Assembly (NCBI GenBank): GCA_000949895.1
Contig: JWIT01000024.1
Span: 41,936 to 105,935 of the forward strand
Direction of reading: 5' to 3'
DNA length: 64,000 nucleotides
Source: Agrobacterium arsenijevicii
Lineage (GTDB): Bacteria; Pseudomonadota; Alphaproteobacteria; Rhizobiales; Rhizobiaceae
The position numbers and the translations under genes were made by a program. This document shows, piece after piece, positions 8,741-17,442 of this stretch (positions within the stretch are counted from its first letter, which is position 1; every line of letters starts with the position of its first letter). The notes under the pieces are model-generated. The model was not told the DNA's origin. It searched no databases and saw nothing but the letters and a program-made list of their open reading frames with translations.

Positions 8741-9536
8741 ATTATTTATCCTTAAAAGGAATAGATTGTAGTATTCGGGCGTTATACTGTCCCGGGTCGG
8801 TCTGATGGTCGCTCCGCTGTCGTCAATAACGAGCGAAGATCATGCATTGGAACAGGGTGAAAATTTATCACCACTTGAGTTTTATAGGCAGCGTATTTGC
8901 GCTACAGCTGTAACAGGCATTGTCGTTCGTCAGGATGTATTGCGGGGTCCAGAGAGCGGCTTTGCTGATCGGCAAATCGGACGATATTCCGGCATCACAA
9001 CCGGCGTTCGTTCGGATATGAATACTAGATTGAAGAGGGCGCCCGGTTTGCCTGACGCACCGGACAAAAATCGTTCTCCCGCGTCAGTGTGTCTCTGGTG
9101 GCGGCAGGCGACACATGGTTCCGGCGCGGTCGTCCTGGCCGAAGCCAGACAGAAATCCCACCTATCCCGGCGGCTCAAATTTCCTGAGACAGCTCTTTCT
9201 GGCTACATTCTCCGAAGCGTCGGCCCACTACAGCATTCAGGCGCGATTGACAGCAGAGCGCGGTTCTCGGCCTCTCTCGTCATATGGAGAAGGTGAACGA
9301 AAAGTTGGACGAGCGCTATTGGTGAGCACCTGGCGACGAACGTGACCGGGTCTCTCGCTTGAAACGGATGCCGTGAACAAAACGGCGAGCGTCAGTGGCG
9401 CAGGGCAGCGGAAGAAATCTGGATCGGACCATGCCCTGAATTTCCCGTCCAGGCAGGGTGTGGACGTCCAGTCCGGGTCAAGGTTCACTTTCGAGAACGG
9501 ACATATGATTGTACCCGGAAATCCCGCTTCTGGGCG
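8741..9536. other. Long intergenic region between virE and the first F-box gene
   Basis: About 800 bp without a convincing gene. The short open frames here have no ribosome binding site and no recognisable product. It holds the virE promoter side, with a VirG-box-like site at 8902-8914. The stretch 9097-9460 has coding-like composition broken by stops and could be a decayed gene, but I could not identify it. Confidence 0.4.
8902..8914. promoter_or_regulatory. VirG-box-like site upstream of virE1
   Basis: The sequence CTACAGCTGTAAC is close to the palindromic vir box TTNCAnnTGNAAC, with AGCT in the centre like the site at 886. It lies 162 bp before the virE1 ATG, in range if the leader is about 100 nt. 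Confidence 0.45.
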
Positions 9537-9549
9537 TTACAAATGAAAC
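9537..9549. promoter_or_regulatory. VirG-box-like site upstream of first F-box effector gene
   Basis: The sequence TTACAAATGAAAC differs from the vir box TTACAATTGAAAC by a single base. It lies 100 bp before the chosen ATG at 9649. It is one of the best matches in the window and supports induction of this effector together with the vir genes. Confidence 0.6.
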
Positions 9550-9648
9550 ACGATATTGGTTTGGACGATGCCATGCGCCAAATAGTATTCCCACAAAGCC
9601 AGCTCGTTCATGGCCTCATGTGTGGTTGCTACAAAAGGAGCGATGATC

Positions 9649-11001
9649 ATGGCAAATGGAAGTAAGGTTGAAGCTGAAAGTCTCCCGGCTCATCAATCTG
9701 GACCCGGTACAGAGCAGCTGGATCCATATCTCTTTAGACGCCTGCCGTCTGAACTCGTGGAGCAGGTCGGGATGTATATGGTCTCGGACGATATCCATGA
9801 GACAGCACGCAGACTGGACGATTTCAGGACGTTTTCACCACATGCGAACGCGGTTGCAAAAACATCGTCCCGACTAAACAGGGTTCAAGCGCGAATTCAT
9901 TATCTGCGGTCGCTTGCAAATGATCACTATGCGGCTGTTGTGAAGGAGGAACTTCCAGAGGTTCAGCGGGAGGTATTTAACTTGCCGCCAGAACTGGAGC
10001 CAGTCCCTGCGGTAGATCACGTGCAAGCCGTGGGGCCAATTCTCAAACTTCGATCTTCAGCGGAAAACTCTGACCTCGTTACGAAGATACTCGCAATTCC
10101 AGATAGCGTGGTGAGATCTGAGACGATCAGCGCAATGACGCCATATTTTGACGACGTTGCCAAAAATGATCGGTCAAGTCTCATCAAGGAAGCAATCAGA
10201 ATACTTGGAGACAGAGGGCATCCCCTTACCAGGGTCGATTTCGAGGAGCACGGCGCAGAGGGTTACTCGATCAATATAGAAGGACGTCATGAGGCGGCCG
10301 ATGTCGTTGTTGAATCCAGAGCACGCGGCTACCTGACAAAAGAACACCTGTCCGATCTCTTCGATCTTACGACGCATTGGCCAGAATTAAGTGGCCTGCT
10401 CGCCCGGCGCGAAAAAGAACGCCGGGAAAGCATCCGCACACAACTTCGGGAGGCTGGAGCAAACATGACTGCGGTGGAAGTACTGAAGTCTGACAGTTCC
10501 GCATTAAAAACAACTCAGACTTCCCGGATGACGGGGCATTTTTCTGAAATTGGGCCGGAGGCCCTCTCAGCTCTCATTGATAATGCAATTACGACTTTCG
10601 CCCGGATGGACGTTCCTGTCGAGTGGAAGGTTAGAAAACAGGCAGTTGATGTCCTTGTTGAAGCGCGCGCCGGGGGCTATCTGACAAAGGACCACAAATC
10701 AAAGCTGAATAACCTCACGCGCGATAATCCGGAGTTAAAGCAAGCCCTCTCCAAAGGAATGGAGAGCCATAAGAAATATGCTGTAGGCAAGGCATCCGAC
10801 GCGGAAATTGCGAACCTCCGCAAAACCTTCGACGACGTAAAAAACGTAGGCTTGCCGCCACTCGATGCCGCAAGGTTGCCTGCCGAACATGCAAGAATGG
10901 ATTCTCTGCAGAGAGTTTCAAAGGCCGTGGAAAAATCATCTACCATGTTGAGGCAGCAGCTCAGAGACGCCAATCGGGACAGGTCTGGTCAGGGGCGTTG
11001 A
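9649..11001 (+). CDS. F-box-like (VirF-type) translocated effector with internal duplication
   Basis: A 450-aa protein. Residues 31-70 start with LPSELVEQVGMYM and continue as a three-helix segment typical of F-boxes, which bind Skp1 and recruit targets to SCF ubiquitin ligases. VirF of octopine Ti plasmids works this way. The rest is helical and contains a duplicated module (about residues 158-250 and 291-367) whose shared ends read ESRARGYLTKEH and EARAGGYLTKDH. The C-terminus is Arg-rich (LRDANRDRSGQGR), fitting VirB/D4 export. I chose ATG 9649 because AGGAG is 8 nt upstream; ATGs at 9610 and 9643 are less suitable. A strong vir-box match lies upstream. The target is unknown. Confidence 0.7.
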   Translation: MANGSKVEAESLPAHQSGPGTEQLDPYLFRRLPSELVEQVGMYMVSDDIHETARRLDDFRTFSPHANAVAKTSSRLNRVQARIHYLRSLANDHYAAVVKEELPEVQREVFNLPPELEPVPAVDHVQAVGPILKLRSSAENSDLVTKILAIPDSVVRSETISAMTPYFDDVAKNDRSSLIKEAIRILGDRGHPLTRVDFEEHGAEGYSINIEGRHEAADVVVESRARGYLTKEHLSDLFDLTTHWPELSGLLARREKERRESIRTQLREAGANMTAVEVLKSDSSALKTTQTSRMTGHFSEIGPEALSALIDNAITTFARMDVPVEWKVRKQAVDVLVEARAGGYLTKDHKSKLNNLTRDNPELKQALSKGMESHKKYAVGKASDAEIANLRKTFDDVKNVGLPPLDAARLPAEHARMDSLQRVSKAVEKSSTMLRQQLRDANRDRSGQGR

Positions 11002-11204
11002 GGCAGTCGCCGCTTTATCCCGCACTGAAAGCTTGTTCGAAACGACGACACAGGATGGCAAGTCGGATGGTGCGCGGCGCGTAAATTGGACCGATGGAAA
11101 TCCTGTTAGCGAAGTTTGAATGTGGTCAAACAGGGCGAAACAGTTTGCTGGAAATTGCGGTCGTTCACGCTCCTGTCAAAAGCGCTTCTTTCGGTATCCA
11201 TCCT

Positions 11205-12233
11205 TTACCGGCACATTTCTCTATCCCGCAATCGTTCAACGTGGACGCGTTGGTTCTGCTTGACCGCAGACTTTGCCGGGGATGCCTCAATGTTGTCGAT
11301 ACGAGCTTCGGCGGCGGCAATTATGGCAGCTCGGCTCGTTTTATGCGGTGCTACCGCATCTGGATGCCGGTGCAGGTATTCCTGATATTCAGCGATCGTG
11401 TCCTCTTGTCTGGAGGCTTTAATCCAGATGCCTATCTCTTTCCAGTTCTCCGAAAAATTGCGTATCCCAATCGAAATGCCTGCATCTTCCCACATTTCCC
11501 GTTCGTCATCGTCCATAGATTCCGAAGTATCTGCAACTTGAGTCTCGCGCAGGATAGGCTTGATCTTATTGGGCCATTCGGAAGCAGGGAACCATTCATG
11601 ACGCCAGGGATCGCAAAATACCGCCTGCTCCGGCAGTGGAGGGGCCCTGTCAAGGCTGTAGCTACCCCATGCAGATCTGGAGCTCGCCAACTCGGAAGGG
11701 CTGGCACCAATCACAAGGAGGTCATGGTTGTCCCCGACGAAAAGAATGGATACCTCCTTCGCGTCGGTATGATTCAAGAGGTACTTGAAAGCGGCAAGGG
11801 ATTGCTCGCCGCAGTTTCCCATGCCAAACGCCTCGACGTGGTCAGCCTGCCACAGAGCAGCGGCTCCCGCCGACATTCCGGGTGGTTGGTTTTCTGCAAG
11901 ATCTGCATTAAACTGGTTACGCAACCGTTGCCGGGTATTGCTATCTCCCAGCTTGCCGGAAAGAGCGTGTCCCTGTGCTTCGTCGATGGGGCGATTGGTG
12001 GATCCCAAAAAGAGTTTTTGCTCCGCATATTTTACAGCGTTCTCGGCATAAATGAGGTTCTTCGTCCGGCCAGCGGACGGTAAGATATTTTGTGGTATGT
12101 CGGCGTTCTCAGCATGAATAAGGTTCTTGGTCCGCTGATGTCGAGGTTCCTCGAAGGCAGACTTCTCGTTCTCCCTTTTCAGGGAGCTTTTTTTCTCTCG
12201 ATACTTTTCCTTCAATTTTGACCAAAAGGACAT
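11205..12233 (-). CDS. Effector candidate with papain-like Cys-His-Asp pattern
   Basis: A 342-aa protein. The central domain has a plausible catalytic triad in the order of papain/transglutaminase-fold enzymes: C141 in GMGNCGEQS, H170 in GDNHDLLVIG and D208 in VFCDPW. This NCGE...H...DPW layout occurs in several bacterial effector proteases. The N-terminus is highly basic (WSKLKEKYREKKSSLKR), possibly a membrane-binding or nuclear signal, and a 12-residue unit RTKNLIHAENAD is repeated at 34-45 and 56-67. The C-terminus RVHVERLRDREMCR is Arg-rich, as expected for VirB/D4 substrates. It lies between two F-box effector genes. Whether it cleaves, deamidates or crosslinks cannot be told from sequence. 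Confidence 0.6.
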   Translation of the reverse strand: MSFWSKLKEKYREKKSSLKRENEKSAFEEPRHQRTKNLIHAENADIPQNILPSAGRTKNLIYAENAVKYAEQKLFLGSTNRPIDEAQGHALSGKLGDSNTRQRLRNQFNADLAENQPPGMSAGAAALWQADHVEAFGMGNCGEQSLAAFKYLLNHTDAKEVSILFVGDNHDLLVIGASPSELASSRSAWGSYSLDRAPPLPEQAVFCDPWRHEWFPASEWPNKIKPILRETQVADTSESMDDDEREMWEDAGISIGIRNFSENWKEIGIWIKASRQEDTIAEYQEYLHRHPDAVAPHKTSRAAIIAAAEARIDNIEASPAKSAVKQNQRVHVERLRDREMCR

Positions 12234-12288
12234 GTGAATACTCCAAAATTTTCATGGCCCAAACGGGTGTCCAACTCGCCATTGAAAA

Positions 12289-12301
12289 CTTCAGCTGACA
12301 C
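12289..12301. promoter_or_regulatory. Weak VirG-box-like site upstream of the Cys-protease-like effector
   Basis: The sequence CTTCAGCTGACAC shares the TNCAGCTGNNAC layout of the other vir-box-like sites but has an extra mismatch. It lies 56 bp before the ATG of the effector gene at 12233. Confidence 0.3.
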
Positions 12302-12533
12302 AGATTTCCTCCGCGGTGGTCGGGCAGAGGGAGGAGACTTTGTGATGTTATCTCCATTTTGCAGCTAGTTGATAACCCTGCCCGGACGAGCCATTCCCGG
12401 ATGAGGGCTGGCTGTAATCCCGATGCCCGTCTTGCTTGCTTTGGAACGGTTTTTCTCCGTCAGTCATGGCGGATCTGCAATCAAGTAATCGATACATTTA
12501 TCGAAGCAAGATATTTCGTATTTCATCCGTAAC

Positions 12534-12663
12534 GGAGATTGCAAGAGCATCGAGCCGATGGCGGGCCGCCTGGCGGCGGGGCAATATGATCGTCTCCATC
12601 ATTTTATTTCCGATGGCATATGGGACGATGAGCCACTCAGGCTGGAACTGGCGCGTGACGCCG
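12534..12663 (+). pseudogene. Fragment of an IS701-family-like DDE transposase
   Basis: One frame reads KSIEPMAGRLAAGQYDRLHH and continues with FISDGIWDDEPL, which is the N-terminal signature of IS701/IS4-like transposases as I know them. The frame then loses similarity near 12660. No terminal repeats or full ORF remain, so this is a dead remnant between effector genes. Confidence 0.6.
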
Positions 12664-12857
12664 ACAGTGCTTCTGGCACCGTGCCGAAGGCGTCCGCCGC
12701 CGCCCGCCCGCCTGCGCGCGGCTCTTTGGACACGCGCGAGGCTGGCGCTGCAGGTGAACGGTCCAGATCTTCCGGGTTCGGTCTTTGATCCACGGATGAG
12801 CGTGCCGTCCTGAGGAAGACCGTGGGCGATCGTGGTATGAAATCAAGCAAGGCTTGG

Positions 12858-12870
12858 TTTCAATTGTAGC
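12858..12870. promoter_or_regulatory. VirG-box-like site upstream of the second F-box gene
   Basis: The sequence TTTCAATTGTAGC matches TTNCAATTGNAAC at all but one fixed position, including the CAATTG core. It lies 41 bp before an ATG at 12911, which is the likely original start of the second F-box effector gene. Confidence 0.6.
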
Positions 12871-12910
12871 CGAGCCGATCAGGACAGCTGCACCGTTTCG
12901 TGAGAAAAAG

Positions 12911-14327
12911 ATGACTTTTCCGGGTATGCGGAGCATGTCTCACGGACAGGACAATCAAGCCAAATAAAAGAAAATATTCGGCGCTCGTAGACGAAAGAAA
13001 ACCTGTCGACAGCCCTGCATGGTTCGACCAGCCCGCGGGAATCACCGCACCGGGCGAAGCATCTGCGCAACCAGGTGTTTCGCAGGAGCAGGTAGTTGAA
13101 GAAGGGCGGCAACGGCTTGGAAATGAGAAATTGGAATTTGAAGATCCGCACGTAGATCACCGTCCGATCAAACGACTGCGGCATAAAGGTGCGACGATCG
13201 ATGCCGGGGATGCCACCCAGGATCATCCAACGGCCGCCGCCGGTTCCAGCCTCAGAATGACGGGTATTAACGCGATCCCGGCAGAAACTTTTGGGTTGAT
13301 TGGTGCTTATGTCGGCTTGAATTCGCTGGAGGAGGGGACGCGTGAGTTGACGAAGCTACGCGTCCTAAACCGCAGTCTAAATGCCTCGATAGACCTTTTA
13401 CCGGAGTTAAAAAAGGCGGAGCCAACCCTTCATGCTGTCGAACTTACACGGCGTCTTATCGAAAGCGCGCATATCAAACGAAAGCGTGATGATCTTTCCG
13501 ACTATTCGGCCGGAGACGGTAAAGGTGATCCGGAAAGTTGGACGAGGGGTTATCTTCACGGTCACGTTGAAGACATCTATGCGGTTATGAAATTTAGTGA
13601 TCCCGACTACAATTCCGCCTTGCTGAGAGCAGGCCTCAAGGACGTTGCCGAGCCAAATCTGCAATCCCAGGGTGGAATGTTGTACCGTTTTGCGGTGAAT
13701 GCCAGGGAGTTCGATCGCGCTGAGCAAGAGGCCATTGCTGACGCATCCGTTAAGATACTGGAGCGTAGAAAGGGTGGTCAGGTCCCGGCCGCAAAGGCTT
13801 TTTTGCACCTGAGAGAGCATTTGCAGGATGATAAGGCGTTACAAAGCCATATTGGCGCTCTCGACCCCAGAATCTCAACTCAAGCGCAAGCCGATCCGGT
13901 TTTAGGAGCCGAATTTCGACGTGTTTTTCTGCGCGCCGAAGAGGAGAGAGCTGTCTCCGAGAAGCCGGGTGTGAGCGCTGAGGCACAGCAAAAGGATATT
14001 GATCTTCATTGCATGCGGGATGCAGCGGCGTACGGGCAGGCGCATAAGAGCGCATGGGATCACTATAGAAGTGAGATCGCGGGGAAATTTAAAAAAGCAT
14101 CTGAAGCCGAAGTGCTTGCCAAAGCCGCTACCGGATTGCGGGGAACGGATGAAGGGCTCAAGACCGAAGATGTTGCGCTCGCGGTCCGGGATAAGTTTTA
14201 TGGCGCGATGAGCTATCGGGAAGCGGAAAAATTGCTGAGGATTGCGACAAGAGAATCATTCACCGTCAACGAAAAGCGAGCAGTTTTACTCGAAAGATCT
14301 CCTCGGAAAGACGGGCGTGCAGATTAA
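12911..14327 (+). CDS. Second F-box-like effector gene, with an apparent +1 frameshift near 12965
   Basis: From a TTG at 13131 a 398-aa frame reads to 14327, but the same frame is open back to a stop at 12912 without any ATG or GTG. An ATG at 12911 in another frame gives 18 codons ending at TAA 12965. Skipping one base there joins it to the long frame and produces a basic stretch AKKRKYS. So the gene probably started at 12911, behind the vir box, and carries a one-base insertion, a programmed +1 shift or a sequencing error. In the long frame residues 11-19 (RPIKRLRHK) look like a nuclear signal, and 46-88 (INAIPAETFGLIGAYVG...) is F-box-like. The tail ERSPRKDGRAD is basic. Confidence 0.6.
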
Positions 14328-14553
14328 CGGGCGTAACGAATAGACGGCGCAGCGCCATTTCGGTTGCGGTCACTTGGGGGTACTGCAGGCAGGCGCCGAT
14401 GTAACGTCCCTGTTGCCGTGCATAATCCCGGCGGCGCAACCCCGGGTATCAGTACCTGCACGAATGCGTCAGTGCGGGGTCGGTGTGGTAGCGGGCCGCT
14501 CAGTAAAATATTGAGCGGAATCAACCGCCCCGGATTTGCCGGAGGCTTCAACT

Positions 14554-14763
14554 CATGAGAGATATGAGCAAGGCTATGAACAAATTCTCGCCCGAAGTCC
14601 GTGAGCGTGCCATTCGAATGGTGCTGGATCACGAAGCAGAGCACCCGTAGCGGTGGGCTGTCGTTTCATCTATCGCGCCAAGATTGACTGCTCACCAGCC
14701 ACGTTGCACGAATGGGTCAAGAAGGCCGAGGCCAGCAGTGTGATCCATCGCATAGGCCGATGA
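14554..14763 (+). pseudogene. IS3-family (IS407-like) OrfA remnant
   Basis: The frame reads MSKAMNKFSPEVRERAIRMV, then an in-frame stop after EAEHP and a frameshift, then AKIDCSPATLHEWVKKAE in another frame. This is the helix-turn-helix part of an IS3-family OrfA. OrfB is missing. A second, differently damaged copy lies next to the putative right T-DNA border at 26943-27140. Confidence 0.75.
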
Positions 14764-15217
14764 GCGTGAGGGCAGACGAAGAGGGCACTATTACATTTGC
14801 AATCGGTTGAGGTTTGACAGCCAGTGACATCGTCCACGCTCAGTGGAAGAGTGAGTGCCATCTGACCATTGTAGCCGTCCGATGACGCCGTTTCGGATAT
14901 CCTGGCAGAGTTGCAACTTGAACGGCGTCGAATGCCGACGATATGGTCCTCGGGACTTCATGAGCCTTCTCCGATTGAGGCCCGCAGAGTGTATCAGTTT
15001 TTCCGTATCCCGTGGTCCAGCCCGAGGGGTTCACTCCAAAAAGGGGTCAATGTTCGGTGCTGATTGACACGCAGGCCGCCGCTGATGCTCAAGCGCGAAC
15101 TCTTCGGCGTTGCGTGTCATCTCACTCAGAAACTGCAAAGGAAGCGACTGTCGGGGCGACGTCGCCCGGGCGGCGAAGCGGAACGTTCCGATCACCGGCC
15201 CAAGGCGCCCTCGAGAT
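14764..15217. other. Junk-like intergenic region with IS debris
   Basis: No intact gene is seen. The stretch 15028-15066 (around AAAAAGGGGTCAATG...TTGACAC) looks like an insertion sequence terminus, and the neighbouring minus frame may be the end of a lost transposition gene. At 14917-14933 there is a 17-bp identity with the 3' end of the ROK gene at 27835-27851, perhaps a leftover of a similar regulator gene. Confidence 0.35.
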
Positions 15218-16294
15218 TTATGCCGCGATCCGCAAACCGGAATCGGCGGAATAGAGATGGGTGTCCTTGGGGTCGAACGCGAAACCGAGCTGTTCGCCAG
15301 GGCGGATGCGGATGTCCTGCGAGACCGTCGCCGCGAATGCGGCATCGCCCACCAGCGCATGGATGATCCGGGTCGATCCAAGCTCCTCGATGAATTCCGC
15401 ATAGGTTGTCAGCGCGCCGGGAGTGCCGGGTTCCACGAGACGGACCGACTCGGCGCGAATGCCGAAGACGACCGCCTGTTCCGCATATTGTCCGGATATT
15501 TCCGGCCGGACCTTGATGTCGGTGCCATGGGGGTCCCGGAACCGGCCGTCGGCGGCGATGTTACCTTCGAGCAGGTTCATCGCCGGCGTGCCGACGAAGC
15601 CGGCCACGAACCGGGTCGCCGGATTGTGATAGATTTCGGACGGCGTGCCCACCTGCTCCACCTGTCCGCCGTTCATCACGATGATGCGGTCCGCCAGCGT
15701 CATGGCTTCATGCTGATCATGTGTGACAAAAACGGATGTGGCGGCAAGCTGGCGGTGTAGCCGCCGTATTTCCGCGCGCATCACCACCCGCAGCTTGGCG
15801 TCGAGATTTGACAGGGGTTCATCGAACAGGAACACGGCCGGCTCGCGGATGATGGCCCTTGCCATCGCCACCCGCTGCCGCTGACCGCCGGACAGCGCGG
15901 CTGGCTTGCGGCCGAGATAGTCGGTCAAACCGACGATCTTTGCCGTTTCCTCAACACGTCTTTGGCGCTCGGGCTTCGGTACTCCCGCCACCTTCAGCGC
16001 ATAACCGATGTTGGCGGCGACGGTCATATGCGGGTACAAGGCGTAGTTCTGGAAGACCATGGCGCAACCGCGCTCCCGTGGCTCCATGTGATTAACGATC
16101 CTTCCGTCGATCGCCATGTCGCCCGACGTGATATCCTCCAGACCGGCGATCATGCGCAAAAGGGTCGATTTTCCGCATCCGGAAGGCCCGAGGATCACGA
16201 CAAACTCGCCGGAGCCGATTTCGAGGTCCACCCCGTGTATGACCGGAAGGTCACCGTAGGATTTCCGAATGTTGCGTAACGAAATTGGTGCCAT
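15218..16294 (-). CDS. Carbohydrate ABC transporter ATPase (MalK/UgpC type)
   Basis: A 358-aa ATPase that powers the permeases encoded upstream. Walker A is GPSGCGKST, the signature is LSGGQRQRVAMARA, Walker B is VFLFDEPLSNLD and the H-loop is FVTHDQHEAM. The C-terminal 110 residues form the TOBE-type regulatory domain of the MalK/UgpC subfamily. I chose ATG 16294, which has AGGGGA about 7 nt upstream; a longer frame to 16441 overlaps the ROK gene. It is the last gene of the operon SBP-permease-permease-phosphodiester glycosidase-ROK-ATPase. Confidence 0.93.
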   Translation of the reverse strand: MAPISLRNIRKSYGDLPVIHGVDLEIGSGEFVVILGPSGCGKSTLLRMIAGLEDITSGDMAIDGRIVNHMEPRERGCAMVFQNYALYPHMTVAANIGYALKVAGVPKPERQRRVEETAKIVGLTDYLGRKPAALSGGQRQRVAMARAIIREPAVFLFDEPLSNLDAKLRVVMRAEIRRLHRQLAATSVFVTHDQHEAMTLADRIIVMNGGQVEQVGTPSEIYHNPATRFVAGFVGTPAMNLLEGNIAADGRFRDPHGTDIKVRPEISGQYAEQAVVFGIRAESVRLVEPGTPGALTTYAEFIEELGSTRIIHALVGDAAFAATVSQDIRIRPGEQLGFAFDPKDTHLYSADSGLRIAA

Positions 16295-16319
16295 AGGAAT
16301 TCCCCTTTTTATGTGCGAA

Positions 16320-17438
16320 TTATGATTGCGGGTTTCGCGGATTGCGCAGGAAATGGTATCCGGCCAGCGCACAGGCGCCGCGGTTGAGCGAGGTCTCGTT
16401 GATCGGGGTGACGATTGGCCATCGCAGCAGCCGGTGTGCATCCTCCGGGTTCAGCAGGTTGCTGCCGATCGGCTCCAGCCGGATGGCCGCACAGATCGCC
16501 TGGAGAACGGGGCCAGGCATATAGGAGCAGACAAACAGCCTGTCGACATCGTATGTCCTGACGGCTATCTGGGCCGCCAGGGTCAGGGAGGCGCCGGCTT
16601 CCCTGCACCAAACGCCTACGGAGGGAGGAAGCTCTCCGTCGTTGCGCCAGTCCTCGACCCTTTCGAGATTTGCAACCTTGAGGAAATTCCCGATCGTCGG
16701 CCGGAAATCGTTCCTCGGAACGAAGTTGCCGATTTCGCCGGCGTTTGCCGAGACCCCTTCATAGAGTTCATTGTTGTGGACCAGGGCCCCGCCAACGCCT
16801 CCTCCGAGATAGAAGCAAAAATAGTGGCTGTGTCGCCTTGAGAGGCCTTCGCGAATCGTGCCGACCGCAATTGCCTTGGCGTCGTTCTGGATGGTCACGG
16901 GGAGCGAGAAACACGTCTCGAAATGTGCCTTCAGGTTCACCCGCGACCACGCGAGAGGACTGCCTATCGAAATGACCCGGCGGCCCTTCTCGATGAAAAA
17001 ACCCTGTGCGGCGATCCCGATGCCGACAAAATGTTCCGTCGCGCCGACGGTTGTGAACGCTTCAGTGATCATCGCGGTTGCCTTGTCCAGCGTCCGGTCC
17101 GGTTCGCGGAAATCCCCGCTTACCTCCCTTTTGTAAAGGCGCTCGCCGGCCAGATCCTCGACCGTCACCACCAGACGCTCGTTTGCCAGCACCAGTCCGA
17201 GGACGAGCAGGCTTCCCGCTCGAAAGACCAGTCTTCTGGACGGCTGGCCTCGGGTTCCGGTCGATTCCGCCTGTTCATCAAGATAACCGTTGTCGACAAG
17301 ACTCTTGACGGTACGCGTCATGGTTTGCGGGGAAACGCCGAACTGGTGGGACAGCTCGAAGCGGCTCGGCGCAGTCCCTGAAATCACGGTCTCGAGCGTT
17401 TGAAGTTGAAGCTCGTTCAGCTCTCGATGAAACGTCAC
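16320..17438 (-). CDS. ROK-family transcriptional regulator
   Basis: A 372-aa regulator. An N-terminal winged helix (SRFELSHQFGVSPQTMTR near residues 26-43) is followed by a ROK/actin-like domain with a phosphate-binding type segment and a glycine-rich loop (FYLGGGVGGALVHNN). NagC/XylR-type ROK repressors sense a sugar or sugar phosphate. The CxCGxxGC zinc motif of classic ROK proteins is not evident. It lies inside the transporter operon, 4 bp after the phosphodiester glycosidase gene, and probably represses it via the palindrome at 21931-21957. The start is a GTG at 17438 with a weak GGGGTGAT site. Confidence 0.85.
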   Translation of the reverse strand: MTFHRELNELQLQTLETVISGTAPSRFELSHQFGVSPQTMTRTVKSLVDNGYLDEQAESTGTRGQPSRRLVFRAGSLLVLGLVLANERLVVTVEDLAGERLYKREVSGDFREPDRTLDKATAMITEAFTTVGATEHFVGIGIAAQGFFIEKGRRVISIGSPLAWSRVNLKAHFETCFSLPVTIQNDAKAIAVGTIREGLSRRHSHYFCFYLGGGVGGALVHNNELYEGVSANAGEIGNFVPRNDFRPTIGNFLKVANLERVEDWRNDGELPPSVGVWCREAGASLTLAAQIAVRTYDVDRLFVCSYMPGPVLQAICAAIRLEPIGSNLLNPEDAHRLLRWPIVTPINETSLNRGACALAGYHFLRNPRNPQS

Positions 17439-17442
17439 AAGA

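Noticed and set aside
8841..8853. Vir-box-like ATGCATTGGAACA upstream of virE1
   Set aside because: One base is missing in the core, which breaks the spacing; the site at 8902 is better.
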